From NCBI RefSeq assembly GCF_910596095.1, contig NC_056547.1, positions 26,059,647 to 26,123,646 on the forward strand: a stretch of DNA of 64,000 nucleotides, in the 5' to 3' direction. The position numbers were made by a program, and so were the translations under genes. Numbering within the stretch: the stretch's first letter is position 1; each line of letters begins with the position of its first letter. The notes under the pieces are model-generated. The model was given only the letters and a program-made list of their open reading frames with translations, was not told the DNA's origin and ran no database searches. Origin of the DNA: Thunnus maccoyii. Lineage: Eukaryota; Chordata; Actinopteri; Scombriformes; Scombridae. Shown here in pieces: positions 49,461 to 63,525 of the stretch.

Positions 49461-52100
49461 TTGACTTGAATGACGGCTTTCTCAAGTGAAAACACACATT
49501 GTTTGAAGCTTGCATGCTGTAACACAATCAGATTCAAGTGGTATGAATTATTATTTTTTTCTTTATTGTTTGTTGGTTCTCTGAAAGTGCTGTCACTGAG
49601 TCACTGAGTACGACAATCGTAAAGATGGACAGATGAATGGCTGTTTATCTTACTGTGTGCTCAATCTGTAGAGGAAATAGAGGAGGTTGGATGTGGATGG
49701 TGAAACTTAGTCTTTGGTGTATGGTGAAAAGCACATGAAAAGATTAAATCTTTAAGATTGAAGAATTGGCATTCTGATAGAACCATGTGTCTTTCTGATG
49801 ATTCTCATGTAAAACATGAATTCTACCAGCATGTCAGACCCACCAAATATTGTAAAATAGTGGCTTTGATATATCAGGTGAAGCCTGCAACATCAGTATC
49901 TTACTTGAAAAGCTTTTTATGGAGGGTTAAAGCTTAGAATTTGTCTGCATAGGTAAAGAGAAAAGTTTCTCTTTAAGGGAAAGTCCATCCTAAATATTGA
50001 ATTCACATGTCATTTCTATAATATTGTGCGGCTCAGTTTATAGTGTGAAGCCAATTTTTCTTTAAGTTGAACAGCAGAGAGACTGTTTGTACTGATGATG
50101 TCATCTTGAGACACATAGGCAGTGGACAATAGAACAAGTCTTGGACAGCAGCCATGGTGAAATATCAAGGTTATGGGACATTTTCTCTGTGTTCAAATCA
50201 AAGTCCTTTGGATGTGCTGTACAGATGAGAGAGAAATTAAATGAAAAACCAACATAAAGTTGGTGTTGGTCCACCACAAAAATGCCTTCAGGGCTCCTTG
50301 TCAAAGATTCCCCAAGTCTCTAAACTCTACTAGAGGGATGAACACCATGCTTACAAAAGATATTCCATCTGGATTCGACTGTCCCCTGATTTACTTTTAT
50401 GGCAGTTAGTTTGTGGAAATTTGATAAATTGAAAATCTGTCTCATAACTTGACCCACTTAAGCACAATGTTATCTGACATGATAAGGGCCTTCAATAGGA
50501 ACCAGTCTGGTGATAAGTTACTCTTTAAAGTCTGAAATTAAATAGCATTTTTTTGTCTGCATACATCTACTTTGTAAATCACTTGCCTTGTGTTCAGAAA
50601 CCAAAAGGGTGCCATTTTTTTTTTATTTTTTTTGGTTCCGTGATCGTGCTCCCTATCTACTCCCCCTACCTAACTGATTGACTAACAGCCAGACAGCATC
50701 CTGCTCCAATGTCTCCTTATCTAACTTACAAACATGAACACATGTCTTGTCCTGAACCTTAAGTTGTTGAATGAGCCACCAAACAAATATTCATTGCATA
50801 AACAGCTAATTAACTGCTCAGCTGCCACATATTGAACACTGTATAAATGCACCTGCAAATGTTATTTGGCCTGTTTAGATAGCGATGACGTCCTTCAATA
50901 CCACTGCTAACAAAACGCCGTCTTCCCATGGCTTGTAAGCTACAGTTCAAGTTTGTTTACTTCTCGTCTTGTTCCCCTGGTGGGATTCAGTCTTCCACCT
51001 GCTGTCAATCAAACACAGACACTGACACGCTGCTCCAGCTGTTGAGACAAAAAAAAACATACGCCTGATTTTTCCCCAAAGACCATTTTCAGCCTTTTAA
51101 TAATACAAAAATATTAACAAACGATCTTATTTATGGCTTTGGAAGACACTTGTTTGCCAGTATCAACTTAATCCTAAATGACCAAAATAGCAAAATGTAA
51201 ATTCAGCTTTAGGATGGAGTTTCCCTTTAAACATTTTCAAAGAGCACAGTGGGATGAGTGTGTATCAGTTGTATCAGCGTGTACTGTTGTTCAGATTTCT
51301 GTGCTGTAAAAATAGCAGCAAATGCAACTGCATGATAATGACATGAGACATACAGTATTTTATGGTACTTTTGTTAATCTGTTCAGACATCACACTTTTA
51401 CATTTCAGAAGTCAGATACCACCTTGTTTTGTAGGAACGTTGTGTTTTGAATATCATGAATATTGTTGTATACCTGAGCTGATGCAGTATTGTTCACTGC
51501 CTGTGCTTCACCACCTCCTGCTTGTGTTGTCATTATTGTCACAAAGGTCCTTTTTAAATTTCCACTTCCTGCTCACACTCTCTTTGTCTCAGCAACAGCA
51601 ATATCCATTCTCTCCTCCTTACAGTTGTTTTTCTTTGTGCGCTTTGACAAATCTAAGAACATGTATGTGATCGGTGGGCATGTTGGTTTGTTCTCAGGTG
51701 GAAAGCTGTAATACACAGTAGGAGTTAGGTATTCAATATGCAAGTTCTATGTGACATATATCATGTTTGTCCACACTGTAACCTGATGGCAATAGTCGCA
51801 CAAAAATGCAATGACCTGAACAATTGTCTCCATGCACTAAATCATAGGCATGCACACACACACTGTTCGTCTGTAGTTCACCTATAGAGTAAGTAGAGCA
51901 GCATCACTTCATGTGCAGTATTTGCTGTGTCAAAAAGTCATCCCAACAGCTTCTGGATGTTGGTGAGAGAAAATGCAAGTAATGCATTTCTGAGGAGAAA
52001 CATATTGTAATGTATTTGTACGGACTGTAAGGTTATTTTCACCTTTATCTTATCAAAATAAAGGAAAAGGAAAATAAAGTTCAGTGAAATTAAGAGGCTT
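49461..52100 (+). other. Probable long zdhhc18 3'UTR
   Basis: No convincing frame. Two AATAAA signals, at 52057-52062 and 52073-52078, follow a GT-rich stretch and would end a roughly 2.6 kb 3'UTR. The mean composition is AT-rich like other 3'UTRs. Earlier cleavage cannot be excluded. Confidence 0.4.
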
Positions 52101-52134
52101 AATTTTTTTTATGCCACTGAAGTGCACCATTTGG

Positions 52135-52147
52135 CCACTAGATGGCA
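52135..52147 (+). promoter_or_regulatory. CTCF-consensus match downstream of zdhhc18
   Basis: CCACTAGATGGCA fits the core CCASYAGRKGGCR at all positions and has the same orientation as the site at 24736. Confidence 0.4.
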
Positions 52148-53569
52148 TGGATGACCTACAAACAGCTGTAGACACATAATCTATTCACAGTCAACCAGTG
52201 TACTAAATATTCTGGACATCTATTGAGTTTCAGCTGTTTTTAGCACATCTCACTTGTCTCTGCCTCAAAGTTCCCCTCTAATTACTTTGCTTCTCATTGT
52301 CTTCCACTCCTCCTCTTTAATTACCATTTGTCAAACAAGAGAATTCAGTACAGTGTCAGTTTTCCCTGGATTGTGTACATTGTAACTGAAAATGAAATTA
52401 AATACTCAGTGCTATTTACACTCTGTGCAAACCCAATGACATACTGTCTGACAGTCAAGACAGGTTTTTAAAATATAATATAGGGGTGGCCTTGAGGCTA
52501 GAGGGGTGAACATGTGACTATTTAGTTGCTAGCCTTAATTCCACAACTAACTGTGAGACCTAAAATGGAGAAATTCAATGTATTGTATTCTCCCCATTGT
52601 CAGCAGCCTCCATTCACCAACAGACTGTAGTTGTGTGGGGCAGTTATCATTGTTAAAGCCCCTAAACACTAGTCATAAGTAAATACGCAACAATCAAAGT
52701 AAAAGTCCACAAAAAGATATTCTCATAAGTATTATTTTGTCAGATTTTAACGCTCAAACACTCAGTTCATCTGCTTTACAAAGATGTGTTCAGATAGAAA
52801 GTGAAACAAATTTTAGCCCTGTGTCACTCATTCCATGTGTCATTCATTACATAACTTTGTGAGGATTGCTCCGCCTATAGGATTTGCCTTGTCGTCTGCC
52901 TGAACAACAGTGTATGATCTGAACACACAGTTAGGACTGTATGGGTAGAGTTTGATCAGATTTGATGGACTGTGCCGTCTCCGTGGCAACATAGCAAAAC
53001 CCAACAATGTCATCAGTGTAATACAATAATATACAGTATACCGTATTAAATGATAGAAAAGTAAAGAGAATAATAATAAATACATTTAATACATTTTAGA
53101 AAAATGTTGAATGTTAAATGATGTTAAATCCTGAAATGTGTGACATTATCTTTCTCCAACAGAGCTGCTCCCTCTTCAAACCAGTGAGAACACAGACAAA
53201 ACACAAATTCAGAAACCTGTTCTGTGAAAACAAACAAAACAAAAAACCAACCAAACAAAAAAACATCCGACTGAGGACAGTGTGTTCACATAGAAACTCA
53301 TCATTCAAAGACATGAGGTGATCAGGGATAAAGGTTGTCAGGGCTTTAACGTGCAACACAATACTTGATCTATGGAACATGCATTTCAAATAAATCAACA
53401 CTGCATTCCACAGTTGACAAGATTTCCTTTTTGGCCATCTAATGTTCAGAGACTACTTTAAGTGGACTGACTCACCAAACTGATGCTTGCTACATCGGTA
53501 CATATCACAAACATCTTCACCATCATCATCCTGTCATCTAACAATTGTCCATACTTATCTTCAGCAGGG

Positions 53570-53650
53570 CTATGAGGGGCTGGAGCCTATCCAAGCACAC
53601 ACTGGATGACAGGCAGGGTACACTCTGGACTGGTTGCCAGTCCATCACAG
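53570..53650. repeat. Dispersed fish repeat fragment
   Basis: GGGGCTGGAGCCTATCC, then GGCAGGGTACACTCTGGAC and TTGCCAGTCCATCACA, belong to a very common teleost dispersed repeat. Only about 80 bp is preserved. Confidence 0.6.
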
Positions 53651-56069
53651 TTTCCATTAACATGTGAGAGCTCTCACTCCTTTAAAATTCAATAAAACCA
53701 TTTGAATGATGGAAAAAATCAAATATTCGATTTATAGAGATCTGTTTGAGTTCAATATTGAAATGTATGACAGACCATGGATTGTATTTCAGCACTGGAT
53801 ATTTCTAAAATGCACTCTCTCAACCCATCACATGTCCGGTTGCCCTTAATAAAAAGGCTATTGTTCTTCTCTTTGCTGGCGAAACATGGAGAAAAGTAGC
53901 AGATGTGCTGAACGGATAATCATGACATCAAACCCTCTGAGACGTAACGTGTAGAAGCATTCTGGACAGCACAGATGGAAAATCTGTGGAAGAGGGTAAG
54001 TCTGTTTTTTTGTAAAATGCAACTACCTTACAGTTAGCTTGTGACTCAAGTGAGACAGTGAAAGCATTGCAGGGTCAATTCTACACATAATTCAGCCTAC
54101 TTGAGTTGCATTCAAATTAATTCAAAGAAATGACATGTTAAGTTTGAATTTGTTTGAACTTGGTGTTTTGAAAAAGTGACATCATACGCAGTAAAGTAAG
54201 TTCAGGAATGGTTGTAGCACCTGTATAGTATGTGTAGCCTCTTAGCAGTGATTACTGTGCCATGTCTCAGATCAAAACGGATAGAGTAAGTTCGTGTATG
54301 ACTTGTTTACATTACAATATTGTCAATGTGTGTTATGGGAACATGTCATGCTAAACTTGAACTTGTGTGTCTATGGTGTCATTATCAGCACAGGGTTCTC
54401 TGATCGTGTGTTACACATCCTGTCATTACTCAAGGTGCACTGTCTGGGGTTTGTCACTCATCAGCTGCGAGTACATGCACACTATTTTTTCATTCTGACT
54501 GAAATCATTCCGATGGAAGATTTCAGGTCAAGGTGTTTACATAGGCTGTAATCTAATATGGTCTGGGACTTGTAATAGGCGTAATTCAAAATTTTCCAGC
54601 AGTTTTAAATTGTTTGATGAATGCTTCATTCATTTTTTCATGGATTTCTCTTTCTTTGTTATTTTCTTATTTTCCCACCATGTAGGCGTCCAATAATGTT
54701 CAGTTCTTTAAGAGATTGTATCAAAAACAAACTCTCCACAGAGGTCCAGCTCGGCTTGGAAGCCGCCATTTTTTGGAAGTGGAGAAACGTACGTCCCCAC
54801 GCAGTTATGCCAAGACAGAGGGCATGTGCATAAAGACGGCAGCCCGAAAGTAATCAGGTTAAATTGTTGACATGGTACAGTTTTTCTTTTGATTGGCTTA
54901 TGAAAAGGTTTAAACTACCCTTCTGCAACTGATTGAAATTTCTATCCCCTTGGGCCTGTTTATTCTGAATGAGGTGTTTATATGGAGCATTTTTATTCTT
55001 TTTGGGCTGTTAAATGGATTATAATCGGAATATTAGGCTCCATGTAAATGCAGCTACATTATGACATATCACTGGAATGGCTTTACAGAACCCGCCATGC
55101 TCATATGTTGTCACTGCATACCATCTTTTGTTGATTTGCATTTTAACTCTACAGTAAGAATTCAGAACGGCAAGACTAAATTCAGGTCAGCAGAAACCTT
55201 TCAGTAATTACATGGACATAGAGGAAAACACAGATAAAGATTAGTTCATGATTAGTTTCCTTTAAACTTTTACAAAAGTGGGTTTGATAATGACAGTCTG
55301 TGATGGGAGCCGGTCAAGGGATGTGACAGCCACTGAGATATTGGATGAGAGAATAGGTTATTCCAGCCTACAGTAGGTGATGTTACTGTCAGGTGCAACA
55401 GAAGATGAAACTGGATAAAGACCTGCAGAAAGACTGTGAGGCAGCTGTTGGAGTGAGAGAAGTTTAGTAACTACTCAATTCTCTGGGGTATGAGGTTGCT
55501 CACAGAATCAACTGTGGAGGAGGAAAATATGCTGTTTGGCTTGACAGTTTATGTTTTGTTTTCTTTCCTCTTTTTCTTACCCTCTTTTTTGTTCTTTGAA
55601 TCTCCCTCTCTGGTAAGTTTTGTCATTAATGCTCTCCAGTTTTGTCATACAAAATATAACCAGAGGTTCATCTGTCAAGCACATACATTGTCCTTGAATT
55701 CTCTCTTGCATATGCTCAAAAATCATGTATGAATATTTTTGGGACATAGTTTGAAAGCTGCATTAATTGATATTACTCTTGAGAGCCATTTCTAAACAAG
55801 CTACGTAGTGAGCTCTCTTCAAGAACAAACAAAAGATACCACCCAGTGCAGCAGTGTGGCTAACTGACTGATGTTTGTAATAGTTTTTAAACAACAACAG
55901 AACTCTAGAGCACAGAAGAATAATATATAACAAGCTTTGGATACACACACAATACTTCTAAGTAGATCAATTCATTGTTAGTTTGGCTCTGCATATGAGG
56001 TTTGTTGACAATAAGAAAAATATAGAAAATTGCCTGTCATAGCCTTTAAGAGCTAGCCACTTTTGTCAG

Positions 56070-56885
56070 CAGTGGTGTAAAGTAACTAAGTACATTTACT
56101 CAAGCACTGTACTTAATAACAATTTTGAGGTACTTGTACTTTACCTGAGTATTTTCCATCTGATGCTACTTTATACTTCCACTTCACTACATTTCAGAGG
56201 GAAATATTGTACTTTCTACTCCACTACATTTATTTGACAGCTTTAGTTACTTTTCAGATGAAGATTTGACACAATGGATAATATAACAAGCTTTTAAAAC
56301 ACAACACATTGTTAAAGATGAAACCAGTGGTTTCCAACCTTTTTGGCTTTTGACGTCTTCCAAAAAGCAGTGTGTAGTCGGGTCACATTTCAGATGTCTA
56401 TGAGTTGTTAACAGCTCCACCAAATACTGATTTTTCCCTCCAAACTTCTCACATGGTTTCATTTCAATAAATGTTCAAATGATCCAATATTTCAGAAAAA
56501 ATCAAAGATTAGAGAAAAAGTCCCAAAACTGAAAACAGATTTGTGTATCAGAACTTTGTTTTTTCTTCTTTCCTCTCCCATTAATCATCTCACGACCCCT
56601 CAGATTTATCTGCTGACCCTTTGGAGGGGCCCGACCCCTAGGTTGGGAACCACTGGACTAAACTAGCTAACTGTATATAAAGTAGTTGAAACTAGCTCCA
56701 CCTCCAGCAGCTACAACAGTAACATGCTGCTCCAACACTGATGCTTCAGTATTAATAATCTAATGATGTCATATATAATAATATATCAGTCAGAGGGACC
56801 AAACCACTACTTTTACTGCAATACTTTAACTACATTTTGCTGCTAATACCTATGTACTTTTACTTAAGCAGGATTTTAACAAAGT
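56070..56885. repeat. Dispersed fish repeat interrupted by a hAT MITE
   Basis: Left part: TAAGTACATTTACTCAAGCA through CTCCACTACATTTATTTGAC. Right part: TACTTTTACTGCAATACTTT to TACTTTTACTTAAGCAGG. The halves are separated by the nested element at 56325-56655. It is the same family as 16009-16175. Confidence 0.6.
56325..56655. mobile_element. 331-bp hAT-type MITE, nested insertion
   Basis: The ends CAGTGGTTTCCAACCT and AGGTTGGGAACCACTG are near-perfect inverted repeats. The flanking 8-mers GATGAAAC (56317-56324) and GACTAAAC (56656-56663) agree at 6 of 8 positions, consistent with an aged hAT target duplication. Confidence 0.8.
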
Positions 56886-59689
56886 TAAAAGGAGAGTGAA
56901 TATTGGACGTAAATTCATCAGTGTTTTCAGTTTATTCCGCTGTCCCCAAGTGGCCAAAATAATTATTACAGCTTTATAAAGACTAGTTCAAAAAATTTTA
57001 ATGGCCAACAGACAACAGTTGAGAATTAGCCATTTGGCTAACAGTCACTTGGCATGCTGTGTTTTATCTATTAGAATAAATGAATACAGTAACATCTGCC
57101 ATATGGCAACGTCTTTGTCTGAATCTGGCAAGAATTTCAGAATATTTAGTCATAAATACCAAATACAACATGAGACACTCTAAAGTAAACACGTTTTAAT
57201 CATTACAGAGGCTCTACTGTAAACAATACTGATTTGTAATCATCCTCTTGCCAGTCAATTGCTTATAATCATAAATTATTAAAACACACACACAATTTCA
57301 GTCTACATGATGTATCCCTGTGTCTGTGTGTGCTTAGAACCGAACTCATATGACGTCATGTATTATGACATTTGTTTGTCTAAACACCCTGTGATTATCA
57401 TGCAATAAAGAAGCCAAGAATCTAGAAACTCTTGCACCAACTGCATGAAGGACTGCACATCAGCAGTATAATATCTTTTTCCAGCTGTCTAAGTAGTAGT
57501 TACTTACTATGTGCCTTACATATGTGCATTTGCAAGTGAAGCGGGGCTCCCCTCTTGCCTCTCAGGAATGTCAAGACAAATTAGGCTGCTCTGGGCCAAA
57601 AGAGTCTGCCATGTTTAATGAGTTCCTCGGAGGAACAAATAAATGTTTATAGGGAACCGTCGGTTAACATAGCTGATCTTCCCATCTTAGTCTGCTGTGT
57701 ATGGCTGTGTCATGAAAACACAGTGCTGTTGCCAGGGAGATCCCCTCTCTCTGTTTAATGAGTGGGGTCTTTGTCTGCGTGTTAGGCTTCAGGTTAAAAC
57801 TTTTCATCACCCTTTACTATGCCTTCACTTCTTGGCACTGATAACATCTCATCAGACGCCGTGACCAACTCTCATTTAGAAGTGTAGGCCTCTTACACTA
57901 CTCTTTTGCAACCGCATGTGCCAAAGTCGAGATCAAGGGCAAAAATGGGAACATTTCCAGAACTTTATCATGTCATCATTACTGGCTTGAGCAACTAAAA
58001 GGGTTTGAAAGCAGACTGCTGAAAGCCTATATTCAACATTTTATAGTTTTTTGCCAAAACATTACATATTTCCAGCGTTTTCACCAAAATCATTTTTTTT
58101 AGTAAAGTCGCTTAAACTCTTGGATCATCAAGGGACTCAAACTTTCAGATGAAATCTAGACCATGGAATTATTTTTAGGGTTAGCCAGTTCACTGTATTT
58201 GCTGTTTTAGCTGCTCAGCCTGCCTTTTCTGACCTGCCTAACAACCCTGACTGAGTTCAGGTCTGACACTTCACAGCTTTTTAAGGGTCAAAATGCATCT
58301 CTACAGTAATTACAGATGTACGAAATGGCTATTATAGAGTTATTATAGCATTACTATAACCGTGGACACTTAGTGGTTACCAAATAAAGAATGAGCCTGG
58401 GCTCACCCTTAAGTCCAGAGTATGTTCACATATGACATGTTGTCTGACCACATCTGGCTGTCACAAAAAGGCCAAGACAGAGTAAACGTTAAAATGGGGG
58501 AAACAGCACACTCTTTCAGACAATTTCTCTTCAAAGGCATTCATAGTGTTGCACTCTTGACTTCTTGCACTTCTTTAGGGAGAATTCCAATCCCTGACTA
58601 CTCTCTCAACTCAGCACATCAGGGCAATTGCTACGTGAAGTGGGCATGCTTGTCAGATTGTTGGTTTCAAAAAGTTACAAAACACACAATTCCAGCATCA
58701 AAAGGTGTGTGGGGAGGGGGTTTCAGATGCAATCTGACCATACCACAAGCACTTTAGTTGAAGCAAAGTGATGCCTTTAGGGTCAGGGTGAAGAGCCTAG
58801 ATATCCTGAGGGAACTCAGAGTAGAGTTCTACTCTGCTGCTGCTCCTTTGTGTGAAATGGAGGCAATTAGGGGATCTGAGTATCTGAAGATGCCTCACTG
58901 ACACCTCCTTGTATGGGTAGTTCTGGCACATCCAACTGGGAAGAGACCCTGGGGCTGACCCAGAACTCGCCTAACAATTCCTCAGGAAGAGCTGTAAGAA
59001 GAGACAATGGCTAAGGCTGTCTGGGATACCTTGCTTAACCTGCTTTCACCATGACCCAGAGCTTGGTAAGTGGAACAAAATGGATGGGTAGACTCCTATA
59101 AAATGACACTGCCTCATCCGCACAGTCTGTCATGTTATATATTTTGTGAAAATGCGGCAGTGACCAGTGAAAGTCAAAAAGTGTGTTATGGATGTTTGAA
59201 CATCTCTTACTATATGGACTGGGTCACAAACAGTTTTGAAATCAAGCTGAATGCTTCTGCTGTCCAGCAACCCTTTTTTGTGAGCCATCTTTCAAACCAT
59301 CAGGCAGTGTTTGATTCTAAAAATATAGGTTTTCAGTGGAGTGCTCCTTTTAAATCCTTTATCCCGACACTTTATGCTAGAATTTAAAACCCTCTTCTCT
59401 TTTTTTTGGTGTCTTTATTTTCTAACTCGCTGCTGTTCTCCAGCTGTGCTGCCACCCATGGTGAAAATCCCTGATCTATCCACAGTGATTGCGTCATATG
59501 AGAAGAAACCCAACATGGCAATTCTCTGTGTGACTGTAATGCCACCTGGATCACTTTCACTGATAACATTTAGTTTGAGGTTCTTAAACCACAGTGAATT
59601 GTCACAAAGAGGAGGTCAGGGTGACCACTGAGGCGTATAAAGCACATGACTGACACCAGAGACTCAAATTCATCCCTCATGCTTTACGA

Positions 59690-59900
59690 CCCTGTTGACT
59701 TTTCCATTATGTAACAAAGACCTGGATCTTTCCCTAACCTTAAGTGTTAGATGGCCTGGCCTTAATCATACTTCACTTACCATAACCACAATGTTTCCCA
59801 ACCTGAACATCTGCTTTTAGTTGCCTAAACAAGCTTAAAAACCTTAATCATGTTTTAGCTGCCAAGTATGAATATTGAAAAAAGTAACATGACAAACTCA
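59690..59900. repeat. Dispersed repeat, reverse orientation of the 24.4-kb family
   Basis: CCCTAACCTTAAG, CCATAACCACAATGTTTCCC and AAAACCTTAATCATG are complementary in style to the copy at 24395-24610. Confidence 0.45.
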
Positions 59901-60344
59901 CCTGCCAGATTTCAATCTACCATATCTTCCTTTAAAATCAGAAGAGATTGTTTTAGAGATTTGAGATTTAATATAGTTTGCACAATATGGAAAAAGCCTA
60001 AGATATAGACCCCACTGTGATATTATTATTCAACATGAGAGTAAATGGACTACACTTGTATAGCACTTCTCTAGCTTAACAGACAATTTCCCTCTCTTTC
60101 ACTCATTCGCCACTGATGGCGGCAAAGCTGCAATGCAAGGCATTGGCCTGCACATTTAGAAAAACTGGGTTCAGTGTCTTGGTCAAGGACATCTGGACAT
60201 ATGGACAGGAGGAGCCGGGGATGAAACAGCCAGTGGATGACCTGCTTTACCTGAGCCACAGCTGTTTGTGGTGTTGGCAGCAGTCGTTGCCTTGGCTTGC
60301 TGAACAACCTTTTGAGTTTGGAATTATAATAATTATAATAATAC

Positions 60345-60690
60345 TAATAATAATATATTTTATTTATAGGCGCCTTTCAGGACACTCAAGGGCACCTTAC
60401 AAACACAAAATAAAATCAAACATACAGCAGTGAAAACAAAATCAGTAAATCAAACAGAGCAGCATTATACAAAAATAGGGTTAAAATAGTAAATTGAAGT
60501 ATAAAATCATCATCAATGCAAACTTGAGTTGAATAAAGCAATCAGAGGCAGGATCAGAGAGAACAAGTCAGTTTGAAAAGGTGCATTTTGAGACGGTATT
60601 TGAAGGTCGGGAGAGAGTCAATGTTGCGTATGTCTTGGGGGAGAGAGTTCCAGAGGTGAGGGGCAGCACAGCTGAAGGCAATGCACTATG
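60345..60690. repeat. Dispersed fish repeat
   Basis: TATTTATAGGCGCCTTTCAG, then CTCAAGGGCACCTTACA and GAGAGAGTTCCAGAGGTGAG, are characteristic of a common fish repeat. No intact coding capacity. Confidence 0.55.
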
Positions 60691-60824
60691 TGCAAAGTTT
60701 TATTTGGGTGAAATGAAGTTCAGAGATATTTCATTTTGGCTAGCAGTGCGGCTCTAGGGATGGCAATGTGTGTCTGTTCTCAATCAGTAAGTCCACCACT
60801 ATGGTCCAGAATAATATATCACAA

Positions 60825-61115
60825 AAATGATTGGTTCAATTACCATAAAACTTTATACACATATCATGGATGAACCCTACAGACTTTTGTGATCCCCTGT
60901 TTTCCTCTAGAGCCACCAAGAGGTTCACATTGAAACATGTTGACAAATATTGGCTGGATTGCCATGACATCTTTTTGAGTCATTCATGTTCCCCTCAGGA
61001 TGAACTATATAACTATAAATTGTGTCAATACTTTGGTTTATGATCAAATACCTGCAAACAATGATGTTAGCATTTAGCAAGTACAGCCTCACAGAGTTGC
61101 TAGCATGGCTGCAGA
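60825..61115. repeat. Copy of the 6850-7380 repeat family
   Basis: TCCTCTAGAGCCACCAAGAG, CCCCTCAGGATGAACTATA, CAATACTTTGGTTTATGATC, AAATACCTGCAAACAATGA and TCACAGAGTTGCTAGCATGG occur in the same order as in the 6.8-kb copy. Confidence 0.65.
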
Positions 61116-63041
61116 CTTTCAGTCGTGTTTTTATAATGTCAACAACAGTGACACATCAACATTAACTAAGTTTTAATGATAATCATTCTGAAAATAGCTC
61201 AGTTTTGATCACTCAAAAGCTTTAAATTAATGTGCATTATACATGTGAATTTGTTCATAAATGGTTTTGAGGTAGCCCCACTGTCAGTCTCAGCCAGTTG
61301 TTTATGAGAGTTAGTAGCCAGACACTTGATGTCTGCTGAATTATAATCATATTTCTGACCAAACCCTGGCAGAACCAGTTGTACCTCTTGTTTAGTCAGG
61401 TTTTTAAACAATAATCATGTGTATATCATTCAAACATAAAATCAATGATTAGTACATCCTTCAGTCAACACCTCTAGCAGATGCTTCCGCAAGTTCTGCT
61501 TTATATATTTCACTGTATGTATTTATTGGCGTGTGTGATTCAGACAGGTTCAGTCCAGTTCAGAAATTCCTCCATTCAGCACCGTCTTTCTCAGAAGGAA
61601 ATGGTTGATTTGTCACATGTCAAAAGTCTCAACACAGATGTTGGAGAGCATTCACTGCTTTGAGAAGATTCATGCATATGTGCAACTTCACATATCCAAC
61701 TGTTGACTTAATACCATTACATGCTGACTTTTGTCTCTTCAGTCTGTGAGTGCCAAAACAGATAAGTGTTTGGTCTCGCTGTCATTTTTTTCTGCATTGT
61801 TATTCAGAGGCAGGCTGTCTGACAGCTGGCAGATGGAAATTGTGATGGAACACCTGGAGGCCACGTGTTGCCTGGATCGGAGCTGAAAGAGTGCTTGTTT
61901 ATGAATTTGTGGTACTGCTAAGAAAAATATGAGATACAAAACAATGTGTTTTATTTCTCAGTTTGGATTTCAGATTTTGGATTTCTTTCCTTTTTCTTCA
62001 ACTTTCAAACCCTTGCACTTGCAACCCCCATACACTGTGACAGAATCACTGTGTCAGGTTTTTCATGGTACAATTAGTATAAACTATGGCCAGTTTAATG
62101 GTGCGGGCTGGCATCGCCTCAACCACCTCACCACATACTGTTCAGCTTCCAACACTGTGTGGGGTCCACCAGCATGAAACCCTGCTGAATAGATGGGGGG
62201 TAAACGTGCAGGTGAAAAGGGCCTTTCTTTCCTGCAGTGAGAAATCACATGCAGCCGCTTGACTTGAGTAGCAGATTAATTGATTTTGCTTTACGGGCAA
62301 GATGTGAGAGTGTTTGTGGAATTTCCTGGAGCCAAATCTGTTGAAAGCAGTTCAGTTTTTAAATCTGGAAATAATATAGATGATGAAAAGATTAGGTAAA
62401 ATATTATTATTACTTCTTATATTCCTACTACTACTTAAATTTAAGTGATGAAATCATAATTCTTAGGCCTTAGCAGAATGTCTGGTACTGATTTGGTAGC
62501 AGTGCTTAAACTTAAACTGCTTACATATGGGGAGAAAAGGTAGCTGCCAGTCACAGGCCACCATCATTTACACACAGTGACAATGCAGGAAGGCAGGATC
62601 ATGTTCTTGTCTGGTGTTAAGTGGAATATTGCTGCCTAAACTTGTCTAACCTTACTCTGATATTTCTTTTTATTCCAGCAATAACCAAATGAAAAGTATT
62701 GGAAATACTTACAATATTTGTCTGATGCACTAAAGAAAAACATAATCTAGGTGGCATTATCTTTCCCTCAAAACATATTTTTCTAATGAAAGTAAGTGCA
62801 CATGAATACAGCACTTAGAAGTGGGGAGTACTAATCTATATGTGAAAGACGTTGTAGAAATCCCATTGTGACTCCAGAAGGAGCTGTGCATAATCTGCTA
62901 ATGTGCCTCAAGTGATGTCACTTGAGTCAGCATCAGTTGGGGCCGAAGACAAAATAAAAAAAGTCTTCGGGTGTGGGGTTAAAAAGAAGCAACGTTATCA
63001 GACCTCTGTAGCCCGCTCCTCAACTCTGCTTGAGGCTACAT

Positions 63042-63525
63042 CATGGATGTATTATAGAGGCTGTATACTGGACTAAAAATGGTGTCCATTCAGTCCTATA
63101 GGAATTGCTCAGCTGGCGCATATGCCAAAAAAAGTTTCTAGCTTCCAGGTTTGCTTCCACGTTGTGCAGCCCACTGAATATTTGTTCTTTATTTGTGTTT
63201 CCCCCACTGACTCCACCACATGAGTTCCCGCTCGGCCCACAGACTTTACATTGTGATGACATCACAGATTTTTAAATTTTACAAATATTAAAAAACCTCC
63301 ATGGATCAAAAATTCATAATAGAAACAGTCATAATTGACATTTTTGAAGTTTGAGGTGTCCTGTCAACAGTTTTACAGACATCTCTTTAACAATGGTGGT
63401 CTATGGGGAAAATGCTTTTTGGGCTGCAGGGGGATTTTTTGTTGCAATACTGCAAGTCACCACTGGAAAAAATTGGCTGCTAGGCTGAGTGGCAGTGCCC
63501 TATCCAGCTCTTATTATACATCCAT
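63042..63525. mobile_element. 484-bp MITE with inverted ends
   Basis: CATGGATGTATTATA at 63042-63056 is mirrored by TTATTATACATCCATG at 63510-63525. The interior contains GGCTGAGTGGCAG, shared with the fragment at 11455-11555. No transposase frame. Superfamily and target duplication are not determined. Confidence 0.65.

Noticed and set aside
54621..54833. 70-codon frame in a locally GC-richer patch
   Set aside because: No recognisable domain, no start context and no splice partners.
59440..59631. Frame beginning near a CAG with PPMVKIPDLSTV
   Set aside because: No homology recognised and no partner exons; treated as chance.
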